Positions 34,590 through 46,204 of a stretch of 64,000 nucleotides of DNA are shown here, one piece after another. The stretch spans positions 19,605,760 to 19,669,759 of the forward strand of contig CM039509.1 of NCBI GenBank assembly GCA_022432975.1, written 5' to 3'. The DNA comes from Begonia masoniana. Its lineage: Eukaryota > Streptophyta > Magnoliopsida > Cucurbitales > Begoniaceae. Numbering within the stretch: position 1 is the stretch's first letter; each line of letters opens with the position of its first letter. Below the pieces are notes generated by a model. That model was not told the DNA's origin. It saw only the letters and a program-made list of their open reading frames with translations, and made no database searches. The position numbers and the translations under genes are program-made.

Positions 34590-34812
34590 AAGGAGGGGAT
34601 CGCTGCATTGTGTGCAGCGATTGATCTCTGCTGCAGAGTAGAGATCGATCGCTGCTTGCTTACAAAGCTGCAGCGATCGATCTCTGCTCTGCAGCAGAGA
34701 TCGATCGCTGATGCTGTGAAGCAACGCAGCGATCGATCTCTGCTGCAGCGCAGAGATCGATCGCTGCCTCGGCGCAGCGATGCAGCGACCAGTCGCTGCA
34801 CTGGTCGCTGCC
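34590..34812 (+). repeat. Palindromic GCAGCGATCGATCTCTGC array in F
   Basis: Several head-to-head copies of GCAGCGATCGATCTCTGC and its complement, able to pair over much of the tract. Located after the mini-gene stop, at the position of the G and H arrays. Confidence 0.85.
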
Positions 34813-35628
34813 TCTAATTTCGGGGGCCTGGACAGTTTTGCCCTCCTTTCTTCTGCGTGGTTTTTTTTAAACGTTTTTATTAAATGTTTTTAAGTTTTAT
34901 TAAATTATTTTAGTTTATGTTTTAAATGATTTCAAGGTTCGATTTCATTTCCGTTTTCATTTCCGATTTCAACCTCAGTTTAGATTACACAGTAAGTTTA
35001 ATTTAAAGAATAGAAAAGTAAAAAGTAAAAAATGAAAAATTTGTACGGGTAAATGGGTACGGACTTAGGGTCGTTACATGTGGTGTAGGTGACGAAAGGT
35101 GTACAGGTTAGAGTTGCGAGGAAAGCTAGGATTGGGACGCAGTCGATGATGTACGCGGTATGCCGGTGCAGGCAGTTGTCGGGGCGCCTCGACCATGGTC
35201 TTCGGAGAATGTGGGTTTTGTATTTTGGTAGTATTGTAAATGTCTGCTTGTAAATTGATGGATGATGGAAATGTGTAGTTCTTTTTGGGTGGTTGTCTTA
35301 TGTGTATTTGTTGTATATAGTTATAGTGCAGGGTGATGTGTTACCCTGTATTGTGAATGATTGTTAGAGATTTCGTAGATTAGTTAGATTGTTAGGAATA
35401 TTCTAGATCTGGTTGGGAATTGATTTGTGTGCAGGTACTTAGCATTTTGGAGGCGCCATTTTCAGGTGTTACTTTGCCGAAATTTTTGGGAAGGACGCCG
35501 TGGTGCTGTAAAGGTTAGGATTAAGAGAAATTAGCAAGTCTAGACTTATTTTAAATTAGGTTTTAACGTGGGATTGGTTAGCAAAGTAGCGCACCGAGCC
35601 AGGGTGGGTTCGGGGGCGTTACATATTT

Positions 35629-36412
35629 TTAATCTCATAACCTGTTTGTTGTTTCACAAATACTTTCTCATCCAAATAACCATTTTAAAAAACCCGATTT
35701 CACATCAAATTGATACACATTTAACTTATAATGAGCAACTAAAACTGTTCTAATTTTCTTAAAATTGGCTACGACAGAGAAAGTCTTGTCAAAATCAACA
35801 ATTCCTTTTGCATATATCCACGTGCCACCAATATTGCTTTGTATATTTGAATTGAGCCATCAACTTTAAATTTGATCTTAAAAATCCATTTGAGTTTAAC
35901 CACTTTCTTTCCTTCCGGTAGATTACCTAGCTCTTATGTCTTGTTTCTTTCTAAGGACTCCATTTCTGCGTCCATTACATAACACCATTGCTTTGAGATT
36001 ACAGCTTCAAAGTAATGAGGTTCTTGAACTTAAACAAATTGGCAACTTTCTGTTCATTGATAGATCTCCCTCAAGGAACTCCATTTTCTTGGTGGTGTAG
36101 AAGATTCACTTGTGATGAGTTGCTAGTTGCACTAAAGAATTTTAGGTGATGCAGAGGAAACCAATGGGCTTGATGGATTTGTTGGAGAGTTCAAGGAGCT
36201 GGACTCTTCATTAGCATCTTATGAAAATTCTTCTTCGAACTAAAAAAAAATTGAATAGCTCTGTTTCTCATCCAAATTTCATGCGTTTCGCTCATCAAAC
36301 AATGTGTCACGACTAATAAATAGCTTTTTAGCAATAGGATCATAAAAATAACAGCCTTTAGTGTTAACAATATAACCCACAAAGATGCATTTAACATAAT
36401 TATCATCAAGTT
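35629..36412 (-). pseudogene. Copia integrase end and RT start
   Basis: Sense order: a Y-x-Y-D-P-x-A-K-K-x-x-I-S-R-D-like Copia segment near 36290-36380, then P-E-G-K-K-V-V-K-L-K-W-I-F-K and V-D-G-S-I-Q...A-R-G-Y in the RT N terminus, then F-L-K-W-L-F-G. Frames shift several times. Bounded by A4 on the left and D on the right. Confidence 0.8.
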
Positions 36413-37367
36413 TGTGACGACCCTAATACTGTACCCAATTTCCCGTACTATATATATATATATATTTTAAAACTTTAAATGACTCTAGGCGGAATTTGAA
36501 CCAAAGTCGGAATCAAAATCGAAATAAGAACCGGAATTTGTTTAGTAAATCGTTTAAAACAAATACTAAAACAATTGAAATTAAAACAATTAAATCAATT
36601 AAATAAATAAATTAAAAACATATTAAAACAATCGGCCATAGAACAGGAGGGCAGAAGCGTCAAAAACCAAAGAAACAAAGGGGCGCTCGATCGACTACTC
36701 AACAGCTGACCGAGCGGCCCCTGCTGAACCGATCGGGCGCCAAATGTTTGGCGCTCGGTCGGTTCACGTTCTTATTTCAGAACGTGTAACCCGTCCTGCA
36801 AACCGACTGTTCGGCCCTCATTTTGTGACCAGTCGCAAACTTCTTTGGAATTCCAGAGAGTTCTGCGCGCGAACACCACTCCTTAGGCGTTCGAACGCCT
36901 ACCCCTTTTTCTTCTTCCTTTCTTTCTTCCATCGACTTCCCTGCACACCACCCTTAATACTTCAACATAACAACTCTATCATTACACAATCTCTATACTT
37001 CTCACCTTTAAATTTCTTCAACTTCTAACACTTAATCCTCCCCCATAACAATTTCGCTCAACATATCGTACCAAATATTTCAAACTTATTAAAAACAAAG
37101 TAAACTTTCTTGAAAACAAATCACGTGGATAAGTTTAAAAACTAAACATTTGCCTAATATCACACAGTTACAAAATACATTTCCAAAAGATTTAAGAACT
37201 CAAAAGTAAACCTATCAACTAATCAGAACCAAACACCCTAAAATGTCTATACACCCATCTGCGCAAACGATCCCAATAACCCCAAAACCTATACATACTT
37301 TCCCCACAGGTCAGGTAAGCGTCGACTGCGCCAGCACACCACCGCAACCATCCTTCGTCAACTGGAC

Positions 37368-40300
37368 TCATGCCTCAGGAGGATGAATCTCGTCCTCACC
37401 TGTTTCCTCGTAATCACCTACACCATACAACACACTATGAGATAAAAATCTCAGTAAGACTCGTAAATGTAAATGCATGCTGTGCGTGTGAGCTCGTAAA
37501 CCATGCGTCATTTTCTTTACTTTAATATGCACTGTAGGTGTCACCGAGATCCTATTCCCCTAACCGGAGAGAGCTCATCCAGCGGGCGGACTACTCTTTT
37601 CGGCTAGAGGAGGGGGGTGCACGCTTACAACACATACAGCCGTGCCTGATCCCCACCTCGCGTGACCTGTAAACTATAAACTGTATGCCTTGCGGCCTGT
37701 AAACTGTATGCCTCACGACTTTTATTCTTTGCATTATCTTTAAAACATTGTGCGAAAATTCATTTTCATGTTTTTCTTTAAAACACGTGATGCGTGAACA
37801 GTTTATATCTTAAAGTAAACGACCATATATGTACCCTCAAGACGATAAACAAACACATATGTAGCATCAGGACGATAAACAAACAACATACAAAACAACT
37901 AACCCTAACTACCCAAACCAAAACAAATTAAACAAAACACATCTCCAAAACTCCTCGAGACGACGTCGACGTACGGTGTAGACCAATCGATCAAAGCAAG
38001 TCACGAGAACTTACCTCGTGCACGCTGCAATCCAAGCTCCATCCACGAGCGTTCACCTAGCAATTTCACCAAATTATCGTTAAAACGAGTTTAAACTATT
38101 AAACGTCCAAATTTGACGAAACCTTAACTAAGGAAATTCCTTAAAGTTCCAGTTTAACTGCTCGAGGCATTTAGACGAACAATCAATGCTCGATAGTTCA
38201 AAACCCCAATTAACAAGCTTTTTCTGTGACGACCCCAACCCGGTCAGGGCCGCCACGGCCAAGCCATGACGTAATCCTAATTTTGATCCCTCGAATAGTT
38301 CATGTAGAATTTTTTTTTTTATTTTTTTATATTTTTCACGTTCTGCGTTCGAACGCAAGACCTTAGGCGTTCGATCCCAAAACCTTCTGTTTCTTTTTTT
38401 TTTTGCCTGCGATCGAACGCAAGACCTTAGGCGTTCGATCCCAAAACCTTCTGTTTCCTCTTTTTTTTTTGCCTGCGACCGAACGCAAGACCTTAGGCGT
38501 TCGCTCCCAAAACCTTCTGTTTCCTTTTTTTTTTGCCTGCGACCGAACGCAAGACCTTAGGCGTTCGATCCCAAAACCTTCTGTTTCCTTTTCTTTTCTT
38601 CCTTCGTTTCTTTCCTTCGACACTCCATCACCCTTGCACACCACACTCACTCCATTCATCAATTTCATCCCACACCATCACCACTTCATTCAATTACATA
38701 ACATAACAACACATCAACGTACCAACGCTACTACTCTCACTAAATCCCCACTCCACCGATCACTCAAAACCAACTCATAACTTGTTTAAAATGCGGTTAA
38801 ACTTCATAAAAATAAACCGCGTGGATCGCTCTAAAAACCGAGCTAATCCATACAACCTAAAATACCTACAATCATCAAATATCATCCAATCTAATTCATA
38901 ACATCAACGCTAAACATAAAAGCAGAAATTCTATAAAATATTCCCAAGACAATAACGTTTCTCCAATCATTCTAAACAAATCTACTCCAAGCCTACCTCC
39001 ACTATACAAATACCAAAATATTGAACCTATCTATACGTCCTAAAATCATCATCCAAAATTGATCCAATCACACCTATTTACCACAAAATGCTCGGAATAA
39101 ACCCACAGGTCATCATGCCTAGCCAAAACACATCCCGACGCCACGAGCTCCGCCCATCGACCACCTATGTCTGATCATCAGGAGGAAGTTCCTCACCTTC
39201 GTTTTCGTCACCTACATCATACGATAAACACATTAAGCCTAATGCTTAGTAAGGAGGGCACTAAAACATGAGTATACATAATGCATGGTCTTTCAAAACA
39301 TATTCATTTTTTGTTTATTTTCTTTACATAACATATACATATATATCATTAGGCATGAGTAGGCACAGGCACACCCGTCTACCCAGTAGACCAAACACTT
39401 GCCCTGAGTTGCCATTTACATATTTTCGTGCCCTGAGTTGCCATTTACATATTTTCGTGCCCTGAGTTGCCATTCACGTGCCCTGTGCCCTACTCACCCT
39501 TCATCATTACTTAACATTACTTGAAAACGTGCATGCAAGAACATTTCATTAAATCTTAAATGAGAAAACATGATGCATGAAAAAGTGCTCCAAACAATCA
39601 TCAATCATTTCTTAACATACATAAACGAACCTATCCGATCGAAAATAGGAAGCACCCTAGGCTACCCGACTCCTTAGAGCCCAAAAATCGTGAAAACATC
39701 ATTAAGACATTAATTCCTAACATCGATATAATGTAGGGCTTTAAGAGCCGGAAACCTAACACCACTTACCTGGAATCCTAGCTATGCCGAGCACCGTCCT
39801 TTGAGAACTTGGGTTACCTAAGGCATATTCATAACACATTATTAGTATCGATCCTATGTTATAAAAATCAAGACTAAACGAAACCCCGAGCTAGGACAAT
39901 TTTTCCTAAAACTCTTATTCACTTCATTCGGGCATTTCGTCGAGCACGTGGTGCTCACAAACTTCCAAACTCCATAAATGAAGATTTACAACCTTCAACA
40001 ACCAAAAATCAACTCTAACATTCACCCAAACACCATTAATCCACTCAATCTTCCTAAATAACAACGAAAGTAACATCAATGGACAATAATCTAGTAATCC
40101 TATCGATTTCTAACGAAATCCGGAAATTTCTTACAAAACCCTAAATCAAAACCAACCCTAAAACATCAACTAAACTATGCCAAAGCGTAGAACGTACCTA
40201 AAGCGTTGATTTGGAGAAGAAAATCGAAGAGAAACGCGCGTTAGATGGGTGATGAAGAAACACCGTGAAAAGGGAGGAAGAAATCGCCAAAAGAGGGGGC

Positions 40301-41104
40301 AAAGTTCACAATCTGGAAAATGAATGGAGGGGGGGGGGGGGTGTTTTTTGCTTTTATTTAAATTTTGATTTCCTAAATTACTATTTTGCCCTTAGTTTAA
40401 TTTCCTTACTCCATTCACAATTCGTGTATCGGTTTGGTTTCTCCAAAACTCCCTTATTCCTCCAAATATTCCAACTTATTCTTAGGGTTCTAACGAGACT
40501 AACCGTTCGCAAATTGGACCTTGTTTACTATTTTTATGAATTAAAACACTATAGGGCTAAAAACGGAACTCTAACGTTACACTATCGAGATGGGTTTTCT
40601 AAAAATTTACTTATTCGTCTAAAAATTCCCGTAAATCCCTAGGAGACTAATAACACCTCTTGCTCGTTAGACAGACCTATATTTCTTATTTACAAAAATA
40701 CCCTCGGAGCGAAAACCTGAAAACTCGGGTGTTACATTTTCCAAACAAAAAAAATGAAAATCCTTTAGTTTGACCTTTCTAACAAACCAATCTAACTTCG
40801 TCCAATAACGTTCAATACGTCCTCTATATTCTCAAGCCCTATAAACCTATCAATTTCGAACCCTAAATCACGTTTTTAACGGAAACCCTAAACGAACCCT
40901 AACCGTTAAACTCCGTGAAAATCGAAATACAACGTTCCAAAAGCATAGAATCTTACCTAGGGTTATGAGAGGAGGAAGAAACGTGAAGGATCGAGACAAA
41001 CGGAAAGCTCGATCGCCGGAAATGATGGAATCGCCGTGAGGATCGCTGGAGGAGAAGTTTTTCAAAGGAGAAGAGGAATTGCGTGGAGAAGAAGAGAAAA
41101 ACAT
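37368..41104 (-). CDS. LTR mini-gene of D, copy in 3' LTR (intron 1 holds K1)
   Basis: Exon 1 41104-40957 (true ATG, 148 nt), exon 2 38056-38015 (42 nt), exon 3 37417-37368 with TGA. All joints are phase 1 at AG|GT-type borders. Exon 1 is Ser-rich and ends L-P-P-L-I-T-L; exon 2 reads S-W-M-E-L-G-L-Q-R-A-R; exon 3 reads G-D-Y-E-E-T-G-E-D-E-I-H-P-P-E-A. Predicted about 79 aa. Solo LTR K1 now interrupts intron 1. The ATG is only a few bases after a TATA-like TTAATTAAAA, so the true start is doubtful. Confidence 0.38.
38344..38600 (-). repeat. About 62-65-bp tandem repeat in K1
   Basis: Four units, each with CGAACGCAAGACCTTA followed by GCGTTCG (a 7-bp inverted repeat), then CCCAAAACCTTCTGTTTC and a T-run. 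The core resembles the hairpin of B1 (GAACGCAAGTCTTCATGCGTTC). Lies after the mini-gene stop in sense. Confidence 0.9.
39165..39817 (-). CDS. LTR mini-gene of K1, exons 2 and 3
   Basis: Exon 2 39817-39770 (48 nt, CTTAG...CCAG|GTAAGT), exon 3 39211-39165 ending TAG. Joined reading passes T-V-L-G-I-A-R-I-P, split Gly, D-E-N-E-G-E-E-L-P-P-D-D. Exon 1 (upstream, donor GCTTTAG|GTACG near 40195) stays open for only about 16 codons after a stop and has no ATG. Good peptide-level match to LTR I despite many silent differences. Confidence 0.32.
39396..39475 (-). repeat. 30-bp tandem repeat in K1, putative intron 2
   Basis: Three units of CCCTGAGTTGCCATTTACAT plus TATTTTCGTG, the last incomplete. Confidence 0.8.
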
Positions 41105-42293
41105 TGGTTTTTAATTAAAATTTAACTTGGCAATTTACCATTTTGCCCTTCCCTTGTTTTCTATTTGTTTCGTCCCTCGTTTCGTTAATTAGCTAACGAT
41201 TCGGTTTCTCCAAATCTCTTTATTTCACCAATAAACCCAATTTATCGTCTGGGTTCAATTAAAACTGTCTGTTCGTAATTTGGACCATGTTTACTATTTT
41301 TACCATAATGTCCTTTATATTGCGTTGAACGTAATTTCTAGAATTATAGCGTTATTACTTCGAAAAATTCTGTAATTTCCTTAAAATTCCTATTAATTGT
41401 TAGGATCGTAATAAAGCTCTCCGCTCTCGAAACTGACTTGATTTGACATATTTACAAAAATGTCATCGTATATTATAATATTAATGTTCTGTACAAGCCG
41501 GGTATTACATTCCACCAACCTTATTTAGAATTTTGTCCACAAAATTAAATCATAAGAACAACTCAGGATACTTAGTCATCATATCCTGCTGTCGTTCCCA
41601 AGTAGCCTCTTCAACCTCGTGGTTCCGCCATAAGACTTTTACTAGCGGAATCTCTTTGTTGCTCAAAACTTTGATGGAAGTCTCCAAAATACGCACCGGC
41701 CACTCCTCGTAAGTCAAGGTAGGCTATACCTCGATCTTTATTGCCTCCACGGCATGTGATGGATCACGCAAACATTTCCGAAGCATAGATACGTGAAATA
41801 CATCATGAATACCCTCCATAGAAGCCGGAAGCTGTAGTCTATATGCCAACTTCCCGATCCTCTTCAGAATAGGAAAGGGCCCCACATACCGAGGGTTTAA
41901 CTTGCCCCTCCATCCGAATCTCATGACGCCTTTAAACGGAGAAACTTTAAGGTAAACCTCATCACCTTCTTCAAACTCTAGCTCTCTCCGTCGTGTGTCA
42001 GCATAGCTCTTCTGTCTGCTCTGAGCTACCTCAATACGCTGTCGGATAATGGCAATCTTCTCTGTCGTTTGTTGTAGAATCTCAGGACAAACGATGCTGG
42101 CTTCGCCAACCTCGTCCCAATATAACGGAGACTGTAACACCCGACATTTCGGCCAGGTGATTTTCTGACCATTTTCATTGCCACCCTCTTATTTAACCTT
42201 TATGATTTAAAATTTAATGTTAAGACAAATTTAATACAAGTTGTGTGAAACTAGGTTGGGTGGCAGTTTTGTAATTAAAATCGATGGATTTAG

Positions 42294-42301
42294 TATAAAT
42301 A
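42294..42301 (+). promoter_or_regulatory. TATA box of LTR C2
   Basis: TATAAATA, with CACTGTAGCCGACAT about 30 nt downstream as the likely transcript start (the same motif is kept in C1 and L). If transcription starts there, the in-frame ATG at 42306 is excluded from the RNA. Confidence 0.6.
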
Positions 42302-42305
42302 GGAA

Positions 42306-43579
42306 ATGGAAACCTTAAACCTCATTTATTACCACTGTAGCCGACATTCCCTCTCGGCGATTCCTTCTTTCCCAAGTTCTTGCTCTCGGCTACCAGAACT
42401 TCCCTTTACCGACGGCTGGTTTCGAGCTTGCTCTTCTCTGCAAATCCACACCCGAGGTATGAAATGGACAATGTAGTCATTCATTCGTAAATAGAGCTCT
42501 GTTTTCAGCTCGGCACTGAGTTCGGATTTTTAGCAGTGGCCGAGTAGTTTAAGACTTTTTTTTAAAATCTGGGAGTAGAAATGTCATCCCGAATCGATTC
42601 TGAGCATTTTAAGTAACCAACTCGGATTTAATCAATGGTAAAACCAGTCCACCTAGTTTCGGATTTCAGACTGCAGTGTGTCAAACAGAGGAATCGGAAT
42701 GACTTTAGCTATTAGATCCTAGGGTGGTTTATGATTAGGACTACTAGGACTTTGTTTTAACTACTGTAATGTACATGTTTTAGGTGAAGAAGTTAAAGAG
42801 AGGAAGTTTGGATTGCTAAGGAATCCAGGTAAGTGAATGTGTTAAGATTTCCGGCCACTAGGGCCCTACACCGCAAGGGTATTAGGAAATCACTGAGATG
42901 TTAGCTTATTGACTATGATTTGTTATTTCCACGATATGAAGAAGTTGTGTAAGTAAATGTAAAGTTACAGGATGTTTTACTTGTCCTCATGATATGACTT
43001 CTCTCTATGAACTTTATGTCTATGCACTGTGTCCCTGTAATGATTAAGTTGAGAATATGAAAAGCAAATGTAACCAAGATTAAGTGCAGAGCGGGGAAAG
43101 ACTATGTTATGTATGACTCGCGAATTCTCCCACTAGTGGAGGCCGAGTTAATGATATGTATGACTCACGAAATCTCCCACTGGTGGAGGCCGAGTTAATG
43201 ATATGTACGACTCGCGAAATCTCCCACTGGTGGAGGCCGAGTTAATGATATGTATGGCTCGCGAATTCTCCCACTGGGGAGGCCGAGTGATGTATCATGA
43301 TTGCCGCGATAGGCAAATGATTATGTATGTCTGCCGCGATAGGCAAATGACTATGTACCCCTGTCTTCCTCCCTCGTTCCCAGCCTTAATACATGTTATG
43401 TAAAAGATAAAGATGAACACGAATGATGAATGGTTTATGAACTTATGTCTCTTTAAATTGTGTACTCATGTATATCTGTCAGCATGCATTCCTTACTAAG
43501 CATTAGGCTTATAGTTAAACCTTATGGTGTAGGTGAAGAAGGTTCAGGTGAGGATGTTATGTTCAAAGAGGATGCTTAA
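42306..43579 (+). CDS. LTR mini-gene of C2, three exon-like blocks
   Basis: Exon 1 42306-42456 (ATG, 151 nt, donor CCCGAG|GTATG), exon 2 42784-42828 (45 nt, TTTTAG...CCAG|GTAAGT), exon 3 43533-43579 (after GGTGTAG, ending TAA). All joints are phase 1, giving about 80 aa without a stop. Exon 1 is Ser/Cys-rich with H-C-S-R-H near its start; exon 2 ends R-K-F-G-L-L-R-N-P; exon 3 begins G-E-E-G-S-G-E-D. The conserved W-T pair of other families is absent. The ATG lies 5 nt after the TATA box, so it is probably not the real start. Function unknown. Confidence 0.35.
43100..43350 (+). repeat. 54-bp and 26-bp tandem repeats in C2, putative intron 2
   Basis: Four units with CTCCCACTGGTGGAGGCCGA (an inverted repeat CTCCCACTGGTGGAG), then two units with CTGCCGCGATAGGCAAATGA. 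Confidence 0.85.
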
Positions 43580-43885
43580 GGCTGGTTGCTGAAGGATGCT
43601 CAAGGTGACAGTGCGGGACTGGAGAGGCGACTTATGACCCCTGGTTAAGACTCTTATGTTACAGTATGTTAAAGGATATGGTAGTTTAAGTAGGATGAGA
43701 TTATTTCAAAACGTTGAGCTTTGAAACTGTCTAGTGGATCACTGAGTCAGGGAATGATTATATAGATTATAAATGATCTGTTGCATAAGTCTTCCGTTAT
43801 ATGCGTTTGGATGAGTTGTGTCTTCTTTCAGTTGGAAGGAGTCCTTTGATGATTTAGTGTTCTCTACCGTAGGACGGAAGCTGGA

Positions 43886-44262
43886 TGAGGTAATCTTCCG
43901 GTTGACGTCATCGGCAGATGCCGAGAGTTAGTTGTTGGTTGGTTTAGTCTTCCGGCTGACGTCATCGGCAGATGCCGAAAGAATAGTTGTTTGATGGTTT
44001 AGTCTTCCGGTTGACGTCATCGGCAGATGCCGAGAGTAAGTTGTTGGTTGGTTTAGTCTTCCGGCTGACGTCATCGGCAGATGCCGAAAGAATAGTTGTT
44101 TGATGGTTTAGTCTTCCGGTTGACGTCATCGGCAGATGCCGAGAGTTAGTTGTTGGTTGGTTTAGTCTTCCGGCTGACGTCATCGGCAGATGCCGAAAGA
44201 ATAGTTGTTGATGGTTTAGTCTTCCGGTTGACGTCATTGGCAGATGCCGAAGGTGAATTGTT
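43886..44262 (+). repeat. 61-bp tandem repeat with 122-bp higher-order unit in C2
   Basis: About six to seven units with TGACGTCATCGGCAGATGCC; neighbouring units alternate GGCTGACG...GAAAGAATAG and GGTTGACG...GAGAGTTAG, so the real period is two units. It lies after the mini-gene stop. Each unit has the palindrome TGACGTCA, which is also a bZIP-type binding core. Confidence 0.9.
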
Positions 44263-45689
44263 TGATGTTTTAATTTAGCACGCGAGACCCACGTGCTCAC
44301 CGGAAGATGTAAAATGTGTTTTGTCGATTAGCGACCGGATGATGTTTTAAATTTAGCACGCGAGACCCACGTGCCCACCGGAAGATGTCTCCTTTTAGGC
44401 GATGTTAAGCGAGTCACGCGTAATGCACGTGATGACCGGACGACTAAATTCCTGAGGGTTGTCAACGCATGCAACCCATGCAAACCCGAGCGGTATTATG
44501 TTAAGAGAATTGAGGGCGCCTCCTCTTTTCCCGAAATTGGCAATAAGCCAATGACCGAGTCTAGTCGCTCGACTCTGTGAAAGTTGAGCCGACGAGGCGT
44601 GGGAAGTCGGGCACGAGAGAGTTCGTCTTCCTTAATGGTTCTGCATCTCTATTACCAGTTTAGAAAGAAAAAAAAATATATGTAAAATGTGAAAGTCTGT
44701 TGAGAGATAGTAAGTGAATGTAATAATAGTAAAAGTCAAGCAAACGATTAATGAAAGAATATGAACACGTGACGGCTCCTGACCGGGGTCGTTACAGAGA
44801 CTTACATTTCCGACCATACATCGCCTCATATGGAGCCATGCCAATCGTAGCCTGGAAGCTGTTATTGTACGAGAACTCAATCAGAGGCAAATATCGGCTC
44901 CACGAGCCCTGAAACTCTAGCACACAAGCTCTAAGCATATCCTCAAGAATCTGATTAGTTCTCTCTGTCTGTCCATCAGTCTGAGGATGAAATGCCGTGC
45001 TGAAATTGAGCTGAGTCCCCATAGCTCTGTGCAAACTCTTCCAGAACTTTGAAGTAAATCTCGAATCACGATCTGAGACAATAGAAACCGGCACTCCGTG
45101 CAATCTAACAATCTCCTGCACATAAAGCTCAGCGAGCTGGTCCATTGAAGATGCCATCTTCACAGATAAGAAGTGGGTCGACTTTGTAAATCGGTCCACA
45201 ATCACCCAAACACAATCATGGCCCTTCGTCGTCCTTGGGAGCCCCACAACAAAATCCATGGAGATCTGCTCCCATTTCCACTCGGGAATAGGCAGTGGCT
45301 GTAGTGTTCCGGCGTGCCTCTGATGTTCTGCCTTTACCTGTTGACAAACTAGGCAATTTTCTACATATTTTTCAACTTCCCGTTTCATGTTAGGCCACTA
45401 GAAATGTTGTTTCAAATCCCGGTACATCTTAGTACTTCCCGGGTGCACATAATAAGCCGAAGAATGTGCCTCGGCCAATATCTTCTTCTTCAGATCCTCG
45501 TCGTTAGGCACGTACCACCTATGCCTGAACTTCAGAATACTATCATCCGATAAATGAAAATTCGACTAGTCTCCCAACGTCATACTCGATCGAAGCTCCT
45601 CACACTCCGTATCATTATGCTGAGCTTCGCGTATCTTATCCAAAATAGTCGGCCTGAGAGAAATGTTGGTGAGCATACTGGACAATTCT

Positions 45690-46204
45690 GCCACTATCTC
45701 CACATCGAACCTTTCGATCTCAGACCGCAACGTAACTGACATTGCTGGTAGTGAAGGCTGACTCGTAGAAGGCACTCTACTCAAGGCATCAGCAACCTTG
45801 TTCGCCTTTCTTGGATGGTACTTGATATCAAAATCGTAGTCTTTGACGAACTCAAGCCACATTCTCTGTCGCATATTCAGCTCTTTTTGCGTAAATAGAT
45901 ACTTCAGGCTCTTGTGGTCGGAAAATATCTCGCATTGCTGCCCATATAAATAATGTCTCCATATTTTCAGTGCGAAGACCACAACTGCTAACTCAAGGTC
46001 ATACGTAGGGTAATTCTGCTCGTACGGCTTCAGCTGCCAAGAAGCATATGCAATAACTCTCCCCTCCTGCATCAATACACAACCGAGTCCAACTCCAGAC
46101 GCATCACAATAAATGCTATACTTGTCACCCTCAACAGGTAGCGCCAATACTGGAGCGGTGGTCAATCTCTGCTTTAACTCTATAAAACTGCTGTCAAAGC
46201 AGTT
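45690..46204 (-). pseudogene. RNase H domain of D
   Basis: [30 protein letters not shown] and A-D-A-L-S-R in order: the D-E-D-D pattern of gypsy RNase H, which removes the RNA strand during reverse transcription. This part is open (45566-46210) but in a different frame from the RT, with a frameshift near 46200 after F-I-W-S. Confidence 0.92.

Larger units (their letters stand above)
32427..35078 (+). mobile_element. Solo LTR F inside A4
   Basis: 2652 bp, TGTAATATCCGGC...GGGTCGTTACA, TSD TGTGG (32422-32426 and 35079-35083). Related to the LTRs of B1 and D. It inserted exactly in the A4 exon-3 acceptor block (GTGTTCTGTGG|TGTAG). Carries a mini-gene and a palindromic array. Confidence 0.93.
30497..35623 (+). 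mobile_element. Solo LTR A4 (A-type), split by solo LTR F
   Basis: Starts TGTAACACCCGAG and ends GGGGGCGTTACA; flanks TGTTT (30492-30496) and TATTT (35624-35628) are a TSD with one mismatch. F occupies 32427-35078; the A4 part is about 2.47 kb. It sits in the Copia RT. The hairpin ATG frame and the exon-2-like block (31633-31690, 58 nt, internal stop) are out of phase, so its mini-gene is broken. Confidence 0.87.
38225..40736 (-). mobile_element. Solo LTR K1 in the 3' LTR of D
   Basis: 2512 bp, TGTGACGACCCC...TCGGGTGTTACA, TSD TTTTC (38220-38224 and 40737-40741). Related to LTR I (61759 onward). Contains a four-unit array, a 30-bp array and mini-gene exons 2 and 3. A run of about 14 G lies at 40329-40342. 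Confidence 0.93.
36413..41509 (-). repeat. 3' LTR of D, split by solo LTR K1
   Basis: TGTGACGACCC...GGGTATTACA on the plus strand; about 2.58 kb without K1 (38225-40736 plus TSD). Contains the 18-bp perfect palindrome TAGGCGTTCGAACGCCTA at 36884-36901. Confidence 0.93.
42133..44796 (+). mobile_element. Solo LTR C2 (family C) in the integrase of D
   Basis: 2664 bp, TGTAACACCCGAC...CCGGGGTCGTTACA, TSD GAGAC (42128-42132 and 44797-44801). Same family as C1. Has a clear TATA box, a mini-gene and three repeat arrays. Confidence 0.94.
41550..45690 (-). pseudogene. Integrase with C-terminal chromodomain of D, split by C2
   Basis: Inserts the cDNA into chromatin. Sense order: H-S-S-A-Y-Y-V-H and C-L-V-C (HHCC zinc finger), then the core with S-M-D-F-V, V-S-D-R-D and T-D-G-Q-T-E-R-T-N (D, D, E). 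The chain breaks at the C2 insertion (42133-44796, TSD GAGAC) and resumes with P-L-Y-W-D-E-V-G, G-P-F-P-I-L-K-R-I-G and H-D-V-F-H-V-S-M-L-R. After a TAG replacing an expected CAG near 41728 the chromodomain follows (V-L-W-R-N-H, E-A-T-W-E), ending in TGA at 41550-41552. That domain places D among chromoviruses, nearest Tekay/Del by my reading. At least two stops make it inactive. Confidence 0.92.

Noticed and set aside
34518..34817. Frames of 89-99 codons on both strands in F
   Set aside because: Read through the self-complementary GCAGCGATCGATCTCTGC array; open on both strands because the array is palindromic.
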